Shown: positions 1 through 12,146, counted from the stretch's first letter. The stretch: DNA of 64,000 nucleotides from Emydura subglobosa (GCA_007922225.1 ML679971.1:951347-1015346), one strand, 5' to 3'. Made by a program: numbers and translations. Notes: a model not told the origin generated them from the sequence alone.

Positions 1-469
1 CATTGGATTGTTTCATTTAAGTTTAGCTTTGTTAAATAATATGCAATAAATATTATATGGAAAAGGAGATAAATGAGCACATTTCTTGAAGCCACCTTAT
101 ACATTCTGGGATGAAACTCATAGGTCCCTTGAGGAGCAGTGGTTGCTCTGAAGAATGTGCAGAAGACATGTGATATGATATGGTTGGACATCCCATATGG
201 GCTATGTCCCTGCAATGTGTATTATTGCCTTCTGCTGTCAGTTTGCAACCTAGCAAATGGGTTTTTGTCATGTGATACATTTTAAATTAATCAGATTGAT
301 TATAAAACCCAAAGTGCTGAAAACATACAAAATACATGTAAATAGACACACTTATAGACTGACGTGTGTAATGTATACATTATGTATAAAATAAATAGTA
401 AATACACATACCCTAAATCCACATAATTCAGTAAATTCCTGCTGCAAGTTGTACCATGGAAGCAATAAA
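1..469. other. No recognisable feature
   Basis: AT-rich sequence with only short chance reading frames. I see no repeat, exon or RNA gene in it. Confidence 0.5.
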
Positions 470-590
470 TCTTCTGGTTAAAGCACAAGAATAAGGAGTC
501 AGTAGATCTGGGTTCTAAGCCTGTTGCTGACAAAGACAAATTTTCTGAATGATGTCGATTAAGTCACTTGCATGAATTTCTCTAGAAGGT
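470..590 (+). mobile_element. SINE fragment, MIR/CORE-like, tRNA-derived head
   Basis: A tRNA-like head ('ctggttaaagcac' then 'gatctgggttct', like the A and B boxes of a Pol III promoter) is followed by a decayed core containing 'taagtcacttgc'. This order is that of amniote MIR/CORE SINEs in sense orientation. The copy is diverged and its tail is missing. Confidence 0.5.
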
Positions 591-1239
591 GACTGATTTT
601 TGGTATTAGCAGAAATCTCGCAAGAGCTTATCTCCAAATATTTCTACCATTCAAGATGGCAGAAGTAGCACACTATCTGCTGACTTTTGTGAGATCATCT
701 GTTTGGGGATCTAAATCTTATGAGAGTAACTGGTGAGTTTAAACCAAATTTCAATATTGAATTATGTCATGATGAACCCATGTCTAAACCTGATCCATAT
801 ATTAACAGTGGCTCCTCATTCTACTGATTATCCTATTATGTAAGTAAATAACTGTGAATGTAACTCTGATCCCAGTCTGAGCACGTTAACATCACGCTGT
901 GGTTTGATTTAAATGTCATCATTGCATTGCAACTCAAACCTAGGATTGCTCATGTCCTGGAGATGGATATTGACCCTTCCCTGACAATCACGGGGAAACA
1001 GCCAACTTTCTCTTACTTCATTGTTCTGCATGAAAGTGATAGGCTTCTCAGATTTCAGGCTTCACCACTCTGACCACATCCATGTGTGCTCTTTAGTCTT
1101 CAGTCCAGGAACAGGCTCTCTCAGAAAAAGGATCTTCTTGACTAGCTGCTTCACCATCTTCTGCTCCTGTCCCTTGCGCTCTGAGAATGGACTCCCAGAG
1201 AGTGGGCTGCCTTCTAGGATGAGGTTGTGTGACTAGAGC
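591..1239. other. No recognisable feature
   Basis: Unique-looking sequence. The overlapping short frames on both strands near 1.0-1.3 kb have no protein-like features I recognise. Confidence 0.45.
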
Positions 1240-1545
1240 AGGCTGAATTTTTTCCATCAAAAGGTAATCTTTCTGAAAGATGGCTTTGTCAAAAACAAAA
1301 GTTTTAAACCAAAACCCCATTTTTTCCAGTAACATTTTTGGTTAAAAAAAAGGTAAATTTTTTACAACCTCAAATTTTACCAATAAATGAAAATTTTTTT
1401 TTGCTATAAACAGTTTTGAAAACATTTTGGTTTTTTTTCATTGACAGATAAACAAAAATATATTCTGGGAAATTTTGACAAAACAGCTGTTACAAAAAAT
1501 TCCTGTAAAAAGTAATTGGTATTTTCCAACTAGCTCTGGTTGTGA
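1240..1545. repeat. A/T-rich foldback repeat
   Basis: Dense runs of 'ttttg', 'caaaa' and 'gaaaattt' on both strands end in 'attttccaactagctct'. The same ending, close to 'ttcccaaccagctct', closes the related blocks near 19.1 and 37.7 kb. The alternating complementary runs would fold into an imperfect hairpin, and no coding content is present. It is probably a non-autonomous element, but its class cannot be decided from sequence alone. Confidence 0.5.
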
Positions 1546-2327
1546 GGTGGTATTGATGATAACATTGCAGCACTCCAGGACACCAAGGTTGATCGCTTTA
1601 TATTCTGATTTTGTCTGCAGAAGTACAGACAGGGTTGACTAAGGAGGGTTCATAGTTCCCACCCCATTTGTCCACCCTTTTTAAAAAAAAAACCCTACCT
1701 ATTCATTTGGTTTTATATATACTTTCAATGTATGGGTCAGATTCTGTTATTGATTCCATGAGAATAAATCTGGAATAATTCCCTGGAATTGTCTCTCTAG
1801 CTTTCTCCTTGCATTAATGTCAAAATAATCAAAATCTAGCTCCAAAAATCGCAGGGGCTTTAGGAGAGGGTGCTTATCAATTTGAGGGAGGCTTTGCTAA
1901 AGTTTAGGCAATGCCTTTAGAAACTCCTTTCTTTCCATTTTGTATTTCTCCTCCTAGATGGCAACTTGGCCTGTCAGTTTTGTGTCACTGGTTGTTTATG
2001 CCATAAATGTCATTTGGAATGACAACACTAGGAAAAGGTCAGGGCTATTACTGAACATGCTTAAACCCTGGAGCTTAATACAGTCAAGACACTATGTTTC
2101 AGCTCCTAGGAGTGGCTGGAGAGAAGGCATCAGGAGGAAATATTTAGGTATTTTTCAATGCTGCTTCATGGAAATCATTCCTTAGGGCTCAGAACAGGAC
2201 ATAACAAAGTGGCCTTTTAATTTTGATCCAGGTAATGTACGTTGATGACTTAACAGCAAGTGTTAGCATTGCCGCCATAGAAGTAGAGCTGACTTGTGTT
2301 TTATTAGTCATTTGCAGTGTTAGAAGC
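1546..2327. other. No recognisable feature
   Basis: Mixed-composition sequence without a recognisable repeat or exon. Confidence 0.45.
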
Positions 2328-2514
2328 AGTGTTGGTCTCAGGATATGAGAGAGACAAGACAGGTGAAGTAACATCTTTATTGGACCAACTTCTGTTGGTG
2401 AAAGAGACAAGTTTTCAAGCTCCAGCAGACCTGACAATTGCTCTGTGGAGCTCAAAAGCTTTTTGCTTTCACCGATAGGAGTTGATCCAATAAAAGATAT
2501 TGCCTTACTCACCT
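2328..2514 (+). mobile_element. Foldback MITE, family A, near-complete copy
   Basis: Two inverted halves: the left arm contains 'ttattggaccaacttctg' and the right arm 'gttgatccaataaaagata', separated by a loop with 'ggagctcaaaagct'. It is preceded by 'tgttggtctcaggatatgag', which also precedes the related copy at 3.6 kb in altered form. There is no coding capacity. The palindrome is typical of a non-autonomous DNA transposon. I recall this family as very abundant in turtle and crocodilian DNA, but the exact family name needs a repeat library. Confidence 0.75.
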
Positions 2515-3105
2515 TCCCTCTTTTTTTATTAGAGTGTGGAAACTGAAGGTTGGTCATATAATGGGGTGCCATCCATAGATCATGTGTTAGTTGTGATTGT
2601 TCTTCAGTGACTTCAGTGCCTAGACTCTGCAACAGGGGAATTGTGCGTTGTCCTTGCCTCTGTCTACTTACTTAGGAGAGAGAGAGAGGAAGAGGGAGGA
2701 AGAAAATCAAATTCCAAATTAAAGTAGTCACAGGAGGAGAGAATGGAGAGAAAACAACCTTTGCTAAATGCCACTTCCTGACATCTGTGACTTTGTTAGG
2801 GAAACTCATGACCAGGTGACTCTCCAAGTGTTAGTAGACTCCCTTAATGTGTTTAATAAAAATAAAAAAAAATCCATGTGAAATGTCACTCATACCATTT
2901 GATCAACAGCAGCCTGATTTGAAGAGGGGAAAAAAAGAAGCTGATCCCTCTTTTGGCCTCTACATATCACAAGCTTTTGATTGGCCTATGGCAAGGCTAG
3001 GTAAGAAAAAATAGTTGTTTTTGATGGACAGTCAGGTGGATATGGTATTTTTTTTAAACTGCATGTGTTGTTCGCTGGACAATATCAAGCTTGCTGCTTA
3101 GCCCA
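2515..3105. other. No gene; short purine-rich tract
   Basis: A GA-rich tract lies at about 2672-2703 and an A-run at 2858-2872. Nothing else is recognisable. Confidence 0.45.
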
Positions 3106-3200
3106 CGGTTCAGGTACATGCTTAAGTGCCTTACTAACTTGCATTCAATGAGACTGCTCACATACTTAAATTAAGGCAGGTGCTTTAGTAAACTGGAGCC
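3106..3200. repeat. Short hairpin repeat, 'acatgcttaagtgc' family
   Basis: The arm 'acatgcttaagtgcc' is followed after a centre containing 'attcaatgagactgctcaca' by 'aaattaaggcaggtgctt'. It resembles the fuller hairpin at 9763-9882, which has the same 'gcttaa' arms and a 'ttgaagtca' centre. This copy is decayed. Confidence 0.5.
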
Positions 3201-3610
3201 ACAGTCAGGAGAAAGCAATGTTAATTGTCCCCGTCAACAGAAGTTCATCTGGGATCTTGGAATGTATTGAATAAATACGTAATTATATATTTGAGTGTAC
3301 TGAACATTCATTGAGAAGCCTGTTCACTATCTTCCTCGGTAACGTGCACAGTTCCCTGTCTCTCACAAGCCTTAGCCAGCCTTGAAGACAGTTTCCATTA
3401 CACGACAGGTTTCGGCTCTGAATCCTGAAAGCACCTGCTTAAAATAAGGCGGCAATCACTGTAAATCCAGCCAGGAGAGGTTAGGTATTTGTCCCTATTC
3501 GCATTGATATTGGCACTACAATAGGTTCTTCTCTAGTTGAACTTCTCACCAAAGCAGGATAAAAGTGTGTTATCATATGTAACTGACAAGTTCATTACAT
3601 TGTTTGCAGT
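3201..3610. other. No recognisable feature
   Basis: Unique-looking sequence with no exon or repeat identified. Confidence 0.4.
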
Positions 3611-3824
3611 GCTGGTATAGCTGCATTGGGCCCAGGCTATGAGCAAGACAAGGTAAATGAGGTGATATCCTTTATTGGACCAGCCTCTGTTGGAGGAAGG
3701 GACAAGTTTCCAAGCTTCACAGAGCTCTTTTTCAGGTCGGAAGACCTATGAAGCTCAAAAGCTTCTCCCTTTCCACCAAGAGAAGTTGATTCACTAAAGG
3801 ATATTACCTCATTTAACTTGCCTC
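3611..3824 (+). mobile_element. Foldback MITE, family A, second copy
   Basis: It has the same structure and orientation as the copy about 1.3 kb upstream: 'tttattggaccagcctctg' in the left arm, 'gaagttgattcactaaagga' in the right arm, and a loop with 'cacagagctctttttcaggt'. Divergence from the first copy suggests two separate old insertions, not a recent tandem duplication. Confidence 0.75.
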
Positions 3825-5504
3825 AAGTTTATTATGGGCAGCAGGTGGTTGGAATTCACCTTCCTTCCCCCAAATAATTCAGATAGAAGTGTTGTCCAGG
3901 TAAGTCATGTTTTAAATAATATAACAACACCCTTGCCTGTTAACGTAAACCATTAGAAACAGACTGAGTCTCTTTGGGACTTTAAGAGCTTCGATAAAAC
4001 CTGCATCATTCTTCTCTCCCGACCTCCCCCCCAACACACACACTTTTTTTAAAAAAATGACATTTACAATAAAGGAAGAAAAATCGTCAACAATTGACTT
4101 GAAACTCAGGTTTGATTTCTTGATCAGAAGTTTTGGACAGCACAAAGTGGGCAGCTGCTGTGCTTATTTATCTCATTTTAATTATTTATTTTAATTGTAC
4201 AAGCACTTATGTAGCAATCTTGGCACTTAATGGTCCATGAAAACAGGGTCAGAAATTGAAATTGATCCAGATCTACACAGCAAACCAGGAGCTTTATATC
4301 AGTAATACTAGAGTCATGACTCCCATTGCTCTTGCCGTACAATATGTGATGAAAACAGAGCCTCTCTAATAATTATTATTGCATGGGGGCACAACTAAAA
4401 TTTTGGGAATCTTTGATTGGTCCCATTTGTGACAGTAGATTCCCGGTGCATTTTGAATGGGACTTTCTATTCATCATCACAGCTTGTGCACTTCTTTTTC
4501 AATGAAGACATGCACATTCTTTATAAGGCGGGGCTTTGCGGGGGCAATTATCTGTAACCATTCACCTAACTCTGACAACCCTGGAGGCTTTGATGAAAAG
4601 AAATGCCAAGTAACAACTGGAGACTGGCCTTGCAGCTTCCTTGCATGTGCTATACCAGCTCAGCTTGTAGGCCTCCCATACAGTACACAAACTGGACTTG
4701 GACCCCCTGGGTTTATGCCCCAGCATTCTGACTAGATTAAGAATGGAATCAAATGCTGTTGTTGGTCTAAGTCAGACCAGGTCTGATTCCAACATGATGA
4801 AAACATAACGAATCAGGCTCATGGTAGTTCCCTCCATTCTCTTGTCATAAACAATTGTTGCAAATGAAAACATCAGGGAGCAGTGCTGTTAATGTTAGTT
4901 ATTCAGATCCCAGCCTCAATTTGAACTTCTTCTGGGAGCTGAGATGATTGTCTTAACTGTTTGAATGCAGAGAAATGGTGGATTTAAGTAGCAAAGGCAA
5001 CACAGTAGGGGACAGGAAGCAAACATCTAGAATTAAACCATCACTGTAAGAAAAATACAAAAGAAATGATTGCATATTACAAGCAAAAGTGTACGTCCTC
5101 TCAGCACTGCTAGATGCAAAATCCCAGTAGATATGTCTCTTTTGATAAAACTTATGGACCAATAATATTTTATTGTAGAAGGTTGGAGGCAGGAAGGGTG
5201 AGAATAAATTGTGCTTCCCCATATCAGCCAGCGTTGCAGAATTAAATGGATTCACCTGCCTTCCTCTCCATGCCAGAGCCTATTTGTTTCAATCTCTGTG
5301 GTGCTGGGCATGGTTATTTTTTTATCACTGGAAATTAACAACAGTATATTTTTAGAACATTAAGTGATGAGTTTTGCATCCAACCATGCCGCTCTCCATT
5401 AAAGCAAATTGAGGATGCATAGCTAGTACATTCACATAGCCCCTCTGCAGATGTAACTCTAAGGTACTAGAGGATTTGGTGCCACTGTGGCACATGGGGC
5501 TATT
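3825..5504. other. No recognisable gene or repeat
   Basis: This 1.7-kb stretch contains only short frames. A small imperfect inverted repeat ('gttggtctaagtcagacc' against 'ggtctgattccaac') lies at about 4760-4793. No exon, RNA gene or known element was recognised. Confidence 0.4.
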
Positions 5505-5645
5505 ACTGTGTGCCATGGGCTAGTGGATAAGGCATAGGTGGAATGAGGAGATCTGGCTTCTATTTCTACCTGTGCCACAGACTCAACTGGCTGATCTTGG
5601 GTAAACTTATCCTCCTGATGCCTCAGTTTCCTCAATTCTATTGGT
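5505..5645 (+). mobile_element. SINE fragment, MIR/CORE-like
   Basis: The head 'ggctagtggataaggca' and 'gatctggcttctattt' stand where the A and B boxes would be. They are followed by 'tgcctcagtttcctca', the hallmark core of MIR-type SINEs in sense orientation. The 3' tail is lost. Confidence 0.65.
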
Positions 5646-6019
5646 AAAATTCTACATGTTATTTTCCTGAAGCCCCATCATAGGGATATAGATTTACACA
5701 ATTTTGGAGAGAATCTTTAAGTCTGGAATTAGTCCCAATTACCACCCTAAAACTGGTAGTTAGGATTGTTGCATGTAAAGCAATTGCCTTTTTTATTTGC
5801 ACAGTAGTCTGTGCAAAACCACAGAGTACAATAGCAAAAGCATCTTAGGTATAGTGGTTGGCCTACAGTCAACAGAGACTGTAGTGTCTGAAAGGTAATA
5901 TGGAGCAGGGATGGATGGGTTGCATTGCAAGATGAATGGAAAGCAGTGTGGTCTGGGGAGTGTTCAGATTTTTTTTTTATTTTTTTTGTTGTTTCAAAAG
6001 GAATTTTTTACCCCAGGCC
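5646..6019. other. No gene; T-rich tract
   Basis: A T-run interrupted by single bases lies at about 5970-5995. The rest is unique-looking. Confidence 0.4.
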
Positions 6020-6760
6020 AGAAACCTGTGTGTCAGGGAGACTGTCTCATTTCTCTGCTCAAAGGCTGTCAGAGATGACTGAGATTTGAAAAAGCTTTCT
6101 GATGTTGATGAGGTCAAGGGAGGCAGCGCTGCTAACCATCAGTCACTGCGTCACTGGTGAGCTGAGATGACACGTGAAAGTGAAAAAACATGAAGCCGTG
6201 ATCTCTGGAGGACCAGGGGAAAAAAAATAAAATAAAATAAAAATTAGGAAGAAAGAAGAGGTGCAGTTCAAATGGTCACACCGGAGTGTATGGCATTAGT
6301 ATTCAGCTGGAATACGGGAAAATCTCAGTTCCCAGTTGGAAATGTTCTGAAGAAAGGGAAACTGACTGGAGGCAAAAGATATATTAATAATACTCCACTT
6401 AATCAATACATTAAATCCTCCAATGTATTTTTTGTACAAGCCTCCGCTGCAAAGTTAGCACCTGCAGTGGTTTCCGATTCCATCAAACTGTGCTTGCAAC
6501 AGGTTAAGTCAGGGCTACCCAAAACAACTGGCAGCAGAAAAGGGCCGTACAAGTGGGCAACTGAGCCGCTTGAGGGCTGCGCTTGATTTGCATGGAATGG
6601 AGCAGATGACAGTCACCAGTGTCACCTTAAAACTGATGTGCAGAGATTATTGGTCCTGGCCTGCGGTGAGCCAAGAGGAAGCTGCTCATATCAAGGTGGA
6701 GCGTCACAAACTGTGATGTTTAGTCGCCACTGTTCACATGGCTCAAGATGGAACAATGCA
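6020..6760. other. Repeat-free block, weak candidate for conserved non-coding DNA
   Basis: No transposable element is recognisable here apart from a short (AAAAT)n tract near 6218-6242. It carries several binding-site-like words ('gctgtcagagatgactgaga', 'tgatttgcatgg', 'ttaatcaatacatta'). A 104-codon frame at 6272-6586 has no domain, start context or neighbouring splice signals that I can support, so I do not call it a gene. Conservation must be tested by alignment. Confidence 0.25.
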
Positions 6761-7439
6761 GGCTGAGACCTGTATTCTCAGGGGGTTGCAGTTCTGTATT
6801 AAGCAGTTGTGTAGGATAACTGGCTGTCAGAGGACAGAAGCTAAACCATAAAAAGCACAGTTACACCAGAGGGAGATTGTGCAGGGAAAGGAGTGATGCT
6901 ACACCAGTATAGCTATATTTACAGCTTGTTTCACTCGGGGAGGGTGGTTTTATTCTATCCGTGCAAAGCAGAGCTTTGCCAGTATGGCTATGTGCACTAG
7001 AAGTGCTTTGCCAGTACTGGTATTAGTCTGTATGCAGCCTGAGACGTCTGGAAACATCTAGTTCACACAGGGAATGCTTAAGAGCTCCCGAAGATTCAAA
7101 ACTCAGAGGAAAATTCAGCTGAAACTGCCAGTTCTGTTCCATAATTGGTCAAAATATTGGGATAGATTCTCATTTATGTGAAGGCCCCTTTTTTTCCCTG
7201 TTTTGGCACTGTAAAGTGGTCTTTGCTTGTGTGTTACACTGATCACATACACCCACTGATGCACACTTTAGGACACTTTCACACTGCATCAGAGCATAAA
7301 GGTGTCAGTGATGGTCAGGCCCTATAGAGTTGAATTTCTACTCAAAATTTGCCCCATTTCTCTCAAAACCCTTATGTATCTGGTTGACTGAATGTAGACT
7401 AGCTGATGAGGTGTCCTTGTTTTGTGTGACTAATCCCAT
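6761..7439. other. No recognisable feature
   Basis: Mixed-composition sequence without repeat or exon signatures. Confidence 0.4.
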
Positions 7440-7526
7440 GGGGTCAGATCCTAAGCTACTGTAAACTATTGTAGCAGTACTGAAGACAATGGAATAACTG
7501 TTTTACACCAGATTAGGATCTGGTCT
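7440..7526. repeat. Short hairpin repeat, 'gggtcagatcctaag' family
   Basis: The left arm 'gggtcagatcctaagct' pairs with the right arm 'gattaggatctggtc', and 'ctgtaaac' faces 'gttttacacc' inside them. The centre carries 'gaagacaatgga'. About 87 bp long and non-coding, it is one of several dispersed foldbacks with this plan; others are at 50535 and 60557. Confidence 0.65.
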
Positions 7527-9362
7527 ACTGCAATCTGTGGGATTCTTTGAATAAGGCAGACAGGATAAAGTCTTTGAATTTAAAAACAAAAAGCAACCCT
7601 CGCTGAAGACACCCACTGCCAATTTCTGATCAAGTTGTTTCATTTTAAGTGTAGCGAATACTAGATATCTGCAGCACAAGCCAAATAGAGGTGAGTGCCG
7701 AAACCATTACAGGGACTGATCCCAGCTGGTGTCATAGCTCCATTGATTTCAGTGAACTATGGCAACATTCACCTGCTCCCAAGAGGTTAGTTCATCCGTA
7801 GGCAGCAGGCTGGAGTTTTAAATAGCAATCGGAGAACTGGTTTAGGTAAAATAGTGAGTTATGTCTTTATTTTCAATCAGCTTAGATGCAATAGTGTGGT
7901 TGCACTGGGAATGGGGACAATTGATTACAAAAGCGAAACTCACTAAACACAAAGTGCCATCAAATGCACAAGATAAAACTAATGTCACGGTTTTTTTAAA
8001 AAAGTAGGCATTTAAGATCAGGCTCGTAAGTTCATATTTGGGCTAAATGAATGGCTTTACATAAGAGCTGAGCACTCAACAGCCCCTACTAATTTCATGC
8101 ACCCATTTTTCAAAACCTTGGCCTCAAAGAGAAAAATGTTTTTTCCTAATCTCTAAACTGCCCCCCTGATTCAATGTATTTGAGTAGGACCAGGAATGAA
8201 GATTTATCCCTTGCATTAAAATCCCATCACAATGAGTTTAAAATACCACGTTTGTCTTTTCTATAGGGGAAGTCTTTTGGGGGTGTCATTCTGGTTTCAA
8301 ATAGCTACAAGCCTTGTCACTGTTGCCGAGAAAAACAATTTGCCCTTTGTAACAAGATTTTATTTTGCAGTAAAATATTTTTTTATTCTGTGTGGTTTTA
8401 TTTTATATGTCTACAATCAGCCTGCATTGAATTTTTTTGTTTTTTCGTCATCCAGAAGTAATTTAAATTAGTCATTTAAAAAATCATGCCTTTCTATTAA
8501 AAAGAGAGACACAGAGAAAGTACCCAACAACAACAACTTGGAGTAGATTTACAGTTCCTCAGCCTTTGCTCTTGCCCTGGAGCCTGATGGGACTCTGGTG
8601 TCCTTGGAGGAACGGCAGAAGGAAATGCTAGGGGCCAATTGCTGATTTTATCATTCAAACACAAAATTTGTTACACCACTTTATCGGTCACAGGGAAAGC
8701 AATTATAGTGTGGTTCAATTTTCCACTCAATGGCTGTACTGGGGATCAAAGTCAGTTTTTATGATGGGAAAAAATGTTTTGCTATTTTATTTGTTATTTA
8801 AAACTAAAAAATCTGGCACTTTCAGTACAATACATTCTGGGGGTATTTTTTTTTTCCTCTCCATGAGATAAGCCAAAAGAATCAATTCTTTCTCCTCTTA
8901 AATAATCAGTCCTCTCTCCCCCACCTTCCCATCATAGCATTAAGCCCAGAAATGAAATTGCCACGCTTAAAAGCAATACAGAATTAGAACTCTAATCACA
9001 AAGACTGGAGGTGAAATTGACAGTATGCCACGCTGCTTGTTACGAGTGGTTTTCTTTTTGTACTTTTTTCAAAAGAGGATGTTTGGTGAGTTTGTCATCT
9101 TATAAATTAATTGCCACAGAGATATAAAATACTTCAGTGGTGGCTTGACATCTGATCAGTTTGTAAAAAGCAGACTAAATTATTTTGTGATCATACCAGA
9201 CATTTTGGGTGGGATTCCATCACTGCAAAGAGATCCCTACATCACCCACAATTAAACATGCATTTTCTCTTTTACTGTAAAATGTTTATTTATTCCTCAA
9301 CAAGGAGAAGAGGGAAGCAGACTAAAAGACAACTGAGAAAATGCAGCCTAACCATAGCTGTA
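7527..9362. other. Largely featureless stretch
   Basis: A decayed half of the previous hairpin type lies at about 7710-7772 ('gatcccagctggtgtcatag', 'cattgatttcagtgaac'). The rest is AT-rich unique sequence with short T-runs near 8380 and 8848. No exon is supported. Confidence 0.4.
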
Positions 9363-9482
9363 ATGTAATAATAATACTTACAGTAGCACTTATGAAGAGC
9401 TTTTCATCTCCAAAGCTCTTTACAAACGTTAACTAATAAAGCCTTAAAACACCCCTGTGAGATAGGAGAGTATGAGCAGTAA
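9363..9482 (-). mobile_element. MIR-like SINE, 3' part, minus strand
   Basis: It begins with 'aataataatactta' and 'cacttatgaagagcttt', then 'aaagctctttacaaacgtta' and 'cacccctgtgagataggaga'. This is the reverse complement of the tail half of a MIR/CORE SINE. The head half is missing. Confidence 0.65.
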
Positions 9483-9762
9483 GAGCAAAATGTCACCACA
9501 TCAAAGAAAATCACATCAATTATTCAGTCAAATATTTTAATCACACACTCTCAGAAAGCAAGACAATTTCATGATGATTTTCTTGCTTTTTGCACTATTC
9601 GATGTGTTGTATTTCCTAGATTTTCTGGATAACTTAATGCCACAGACGAATCAGCTATTTTGAGTTCATTAGCCCTCTTCCGTTTGTGCAAAATTAACTT
9701 TTTCTCTTTTTGATATCAGATGCGTCCTTGCTATAAATGATTTGTGCTCCATGCGAATGTTT

Positions 9763-9882
9763 AGGCTCTGATCTAGCAAAGTGCTAAAGCAAGTGCTTAA
9801 CTTTAAGATTGAAGGCTTCAGTATTGAAGTCAGCGGGACCACTCATGTGCTTAAAGTTAAGCATGTACTTGGCTAGATCAGC
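9763..9882. repeat. Hairpin repeat with 'gtgcttaactttaag' arms
   Basis: Nearly symmetrical: 'ctgatctagcaaag' and 'gtgcttaactttaag' on the left pair with 'cttaaagttaagcat' and 'ggctagatcag' on the right, around a centre with 'tattgaagtcagcggga'. About 120 bp and non-coding. It is a member of the foldback set that shares a 'TTGAAGTCAATGG'-like core. Confidence 0.75.
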
Positions 9883-11675
9883 TTTACTACAAAAAATCAA
9901 TAGCCAAATTAATGGGCATTTAACAATTTTGTAAATGGGGGTGCTGCGTAGTTCAACCCCCAGTGCAGCTGATCTGCTCAGCTACCCACAGGAGGCAGTC
10001 ACCTTATCACAGGATCTGGCTTCAGGCCGTTGGATTAAAAAAAACCAGCCTTAAAGGCAATCGGTGCTCAACACCATATTTGCTCTGACTGTTTTCCCCT
10101 CACTTGTATCTATAGGCCCATTGATAGCATGCAAATAAGTTTTTAATACAGCATTAAACACTTGAACAGGCTCTCTTTTCCACTGTCCCTTCCAGGTTGG
10201 TACTGGAAATACATTGCTGTATATCTGCTGTGTTTTACCTGAGCAGGATTCTGGAGCATCTAAGCAAATATCAGGCTTTTTTCGGAGCAAAGGTGCCCAG
10301 CGGATCTGGTCAGAAAAGAAAATGTAAAACATTTCAAAGTTATTTCCAGTTTTCAGGGCTCAAATGGATCCATTTTCTGTGACTTTTGCTTCAAAACTGC
10401 CATTGACGTTTTTGGTTCACAAATCTGGTTCTCAGTCACAGAGTTGACAATACCGTGAGCAAGGGAGAAGATTTAAAAAGGCAACTTCTTATTTTTCCAG
10501 GTTTGAAGAAAGTGCTTTCATTGAAAATATGGCCTTTGTTTAAAAATGTAGGCACTCTCTGGTGCTCAGATGCTATGGAGAGGACTGCCAATGCAGGAAT
10601 CTGGCAGGACAGTTTCCCCACCCCGTGAAATCAAAACCAACAGGTGAAAGCTGCTTCTTTCTGACTGGATTTTGCTTTATTTGGGGCTTGTCTGAACCTG
10701 AAACTCACAATGGAAGTTCCAGCAAGGTAAGAAGGAACCTGTGGCAACAGAAGGCGCCTAGAGAAATTGAGACACCTTTGTGAGTGGAAGCCCTTCAATT
10801 TCCTGGTTACTGTAGAGATCAGCAGGCTAGGTTCTAGCCTCTTTACTCCATTCCTATGATGTCCTCAGTTCCCAAAGCCCCTGGAAAAATTCCTCCCAGC
10901 ACAGGGGCAGCTTAGAGTGGATTTAAACCCTACAGGGCTCCCCTTTACAGCACTTGACACATGGGGATAGGAGGGGCAGGTGGAAGTTCCAGCTGTTCTA
11001 GGTTGCAGAGCAGCCCATAGCAAGCTGTGTAATGCTACTGTTCAAGACCAGTCTTCGGGTCTCCTTTAACTTCTCCTAGGGGCAACACCAGCTTCAGGGC
11101 AGGCAGAGTTTGGGAGGTAATAAAATTAGGAGCCCACATGTGTGCTATGGTACAGCCCAGGATCCGACCCAGCGAAGGGAAAGAAAAAAACCTAGAGCAA
11201 TTTAAGCCAACCTTATAGAAGCGTGTGTATATGTATTGATTTCGTATACATTCTATCCTGCTTTTCAAAATGTTAATACTGAATTAGGATGCAACAATTC
11301 CAGTTTCTACAACTGCTAGCATGTTGAAAAGCCTCCTTCTCAGGCAGTGTGTTAGGGGCCTGTTCTCCCTCTAATATATTTGCCGACTTATAGTGTAAAA
11401 AGAAAAATTCATGCCTTTATCCTCCCTCAGACATAAAAAGCACAAGATGGCTTGCTCTGACAAATTTAAATTAGTGGAAGGGTCTCCCACATGGGAGAGT
11501 GCAGCCATGGCCTGTGGTCAAAGATAAATTTTTCAGTGAATCTGCACCTAGGGTGATTAAGGGAAGCCTCCTGATTTTATCCTTTTGCTGCTGAGCTGAT
11601 AATGCAGCGGTGGTGCCGTCTGTCAGTCCCCAGTGGTGTCATGCTGAGGGAGAGAGGTCAGCGACTTTAGGGGGC
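9883..11675. other. No gene recognised
   Basis: Unique-looking sequence. An octamer-like 'atgcaaataag' sits at about 10130. Several overlapping short frames near 10.1-10.8 kb have no recognisable domain. Nothing further can be supported. Confidence 0.4.
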
Positions 11676-11750
11676 CGCTAGAGATTAGCTCAGCTGGTTC
11701 AAACACCTGACGGCGGGTGAGCAACTGCTGGGTTGCAACATGCCATTGGG
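11676..11750 (+). tRNA. tRNA-like relic (pseudogene or SINE head)
   Basis: 'ttagctcagctggtt' at 11685-11699 matches the D-arm/A-box of many eukaryotic tRNAs. 'gggttgcaac' at 11730-11739 sits about 30 bases downstream in the position of the T-arm/B-box, with one departure from the usual GGTTCGA pattern. I cannot draw a clean anticodon stem or acceptor stem. It is therefore a decayed tRNA, a SINE head or a coincidence, not a working tRNA gene. Confidence 0.3.
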
Positions 11751-12104
11751 TTGTTTCGGCTGTTTCCTGCATCTAATATCATCCAGGAGGCTCATCAAAT
11801 TGAAGAGGAGAGGAGGACGAAGGAAATTGCTTCCAATTTCCGTTATATACCTACTAAAATGCTAACTGCGTTTATGCACAGGGAACACATCCCACTGCTG
11901 ACCCCATACCGATCATTGTCCTGGCGTCTCATCTCCCCTAGTTAACATCTCCCCACTTTATGGTCGTATTTTAAGAGATTATCTCTTGATTGCACTGTCA
12001 CCATCACAAAAATATTGTTGGTTGTTCTAAAGGCAATTTCTTTTTTCAAACAGTGAGATTAGCTATTGGACTAGCTAACCTAGGGAGATGGCGCATTCTT
12101 CATC
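11751..12104. other. No recognisable repeat or gene
   Basis: Repeat-free sequence with a short frame at 11733-11945 that shows no domain. It could be part of a conserved non-coding block together with the tRNA-like segment, but this is speculative. Confidence 0.3.
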
Positions 12105-12146
12105 ACCTGAAGCCTTTAAATGAAGACTGGAGGTATTTCTAAAAAC
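12105..12146 (+). mobile_element. CR1 LINE scrap
   Basis: 'gcctttaaatgaagactgga' followed by 'ggtatttctaaaa' resembles the stretch just upstream of the CR1 3' end, as seen in clearer form near 44.44 kb ('ttaaatcaagatttgatg', 'tttttctaaca'). The presumed LTR begins directly after it. Confidence 0.4.

Noticed and set aside
4755..4795. Imperfect inverted repeat as a microRNA-like hairpin
   Set aside because: The stem is short and broken, and there is no sign of conservation or of a repeat family.
6272..6586. 104-codon frame as a small gene
   Set aside because: No homology recognised and no signal peptide or other feature. More simply explained as non-coding, possibly regulatory, sequence.
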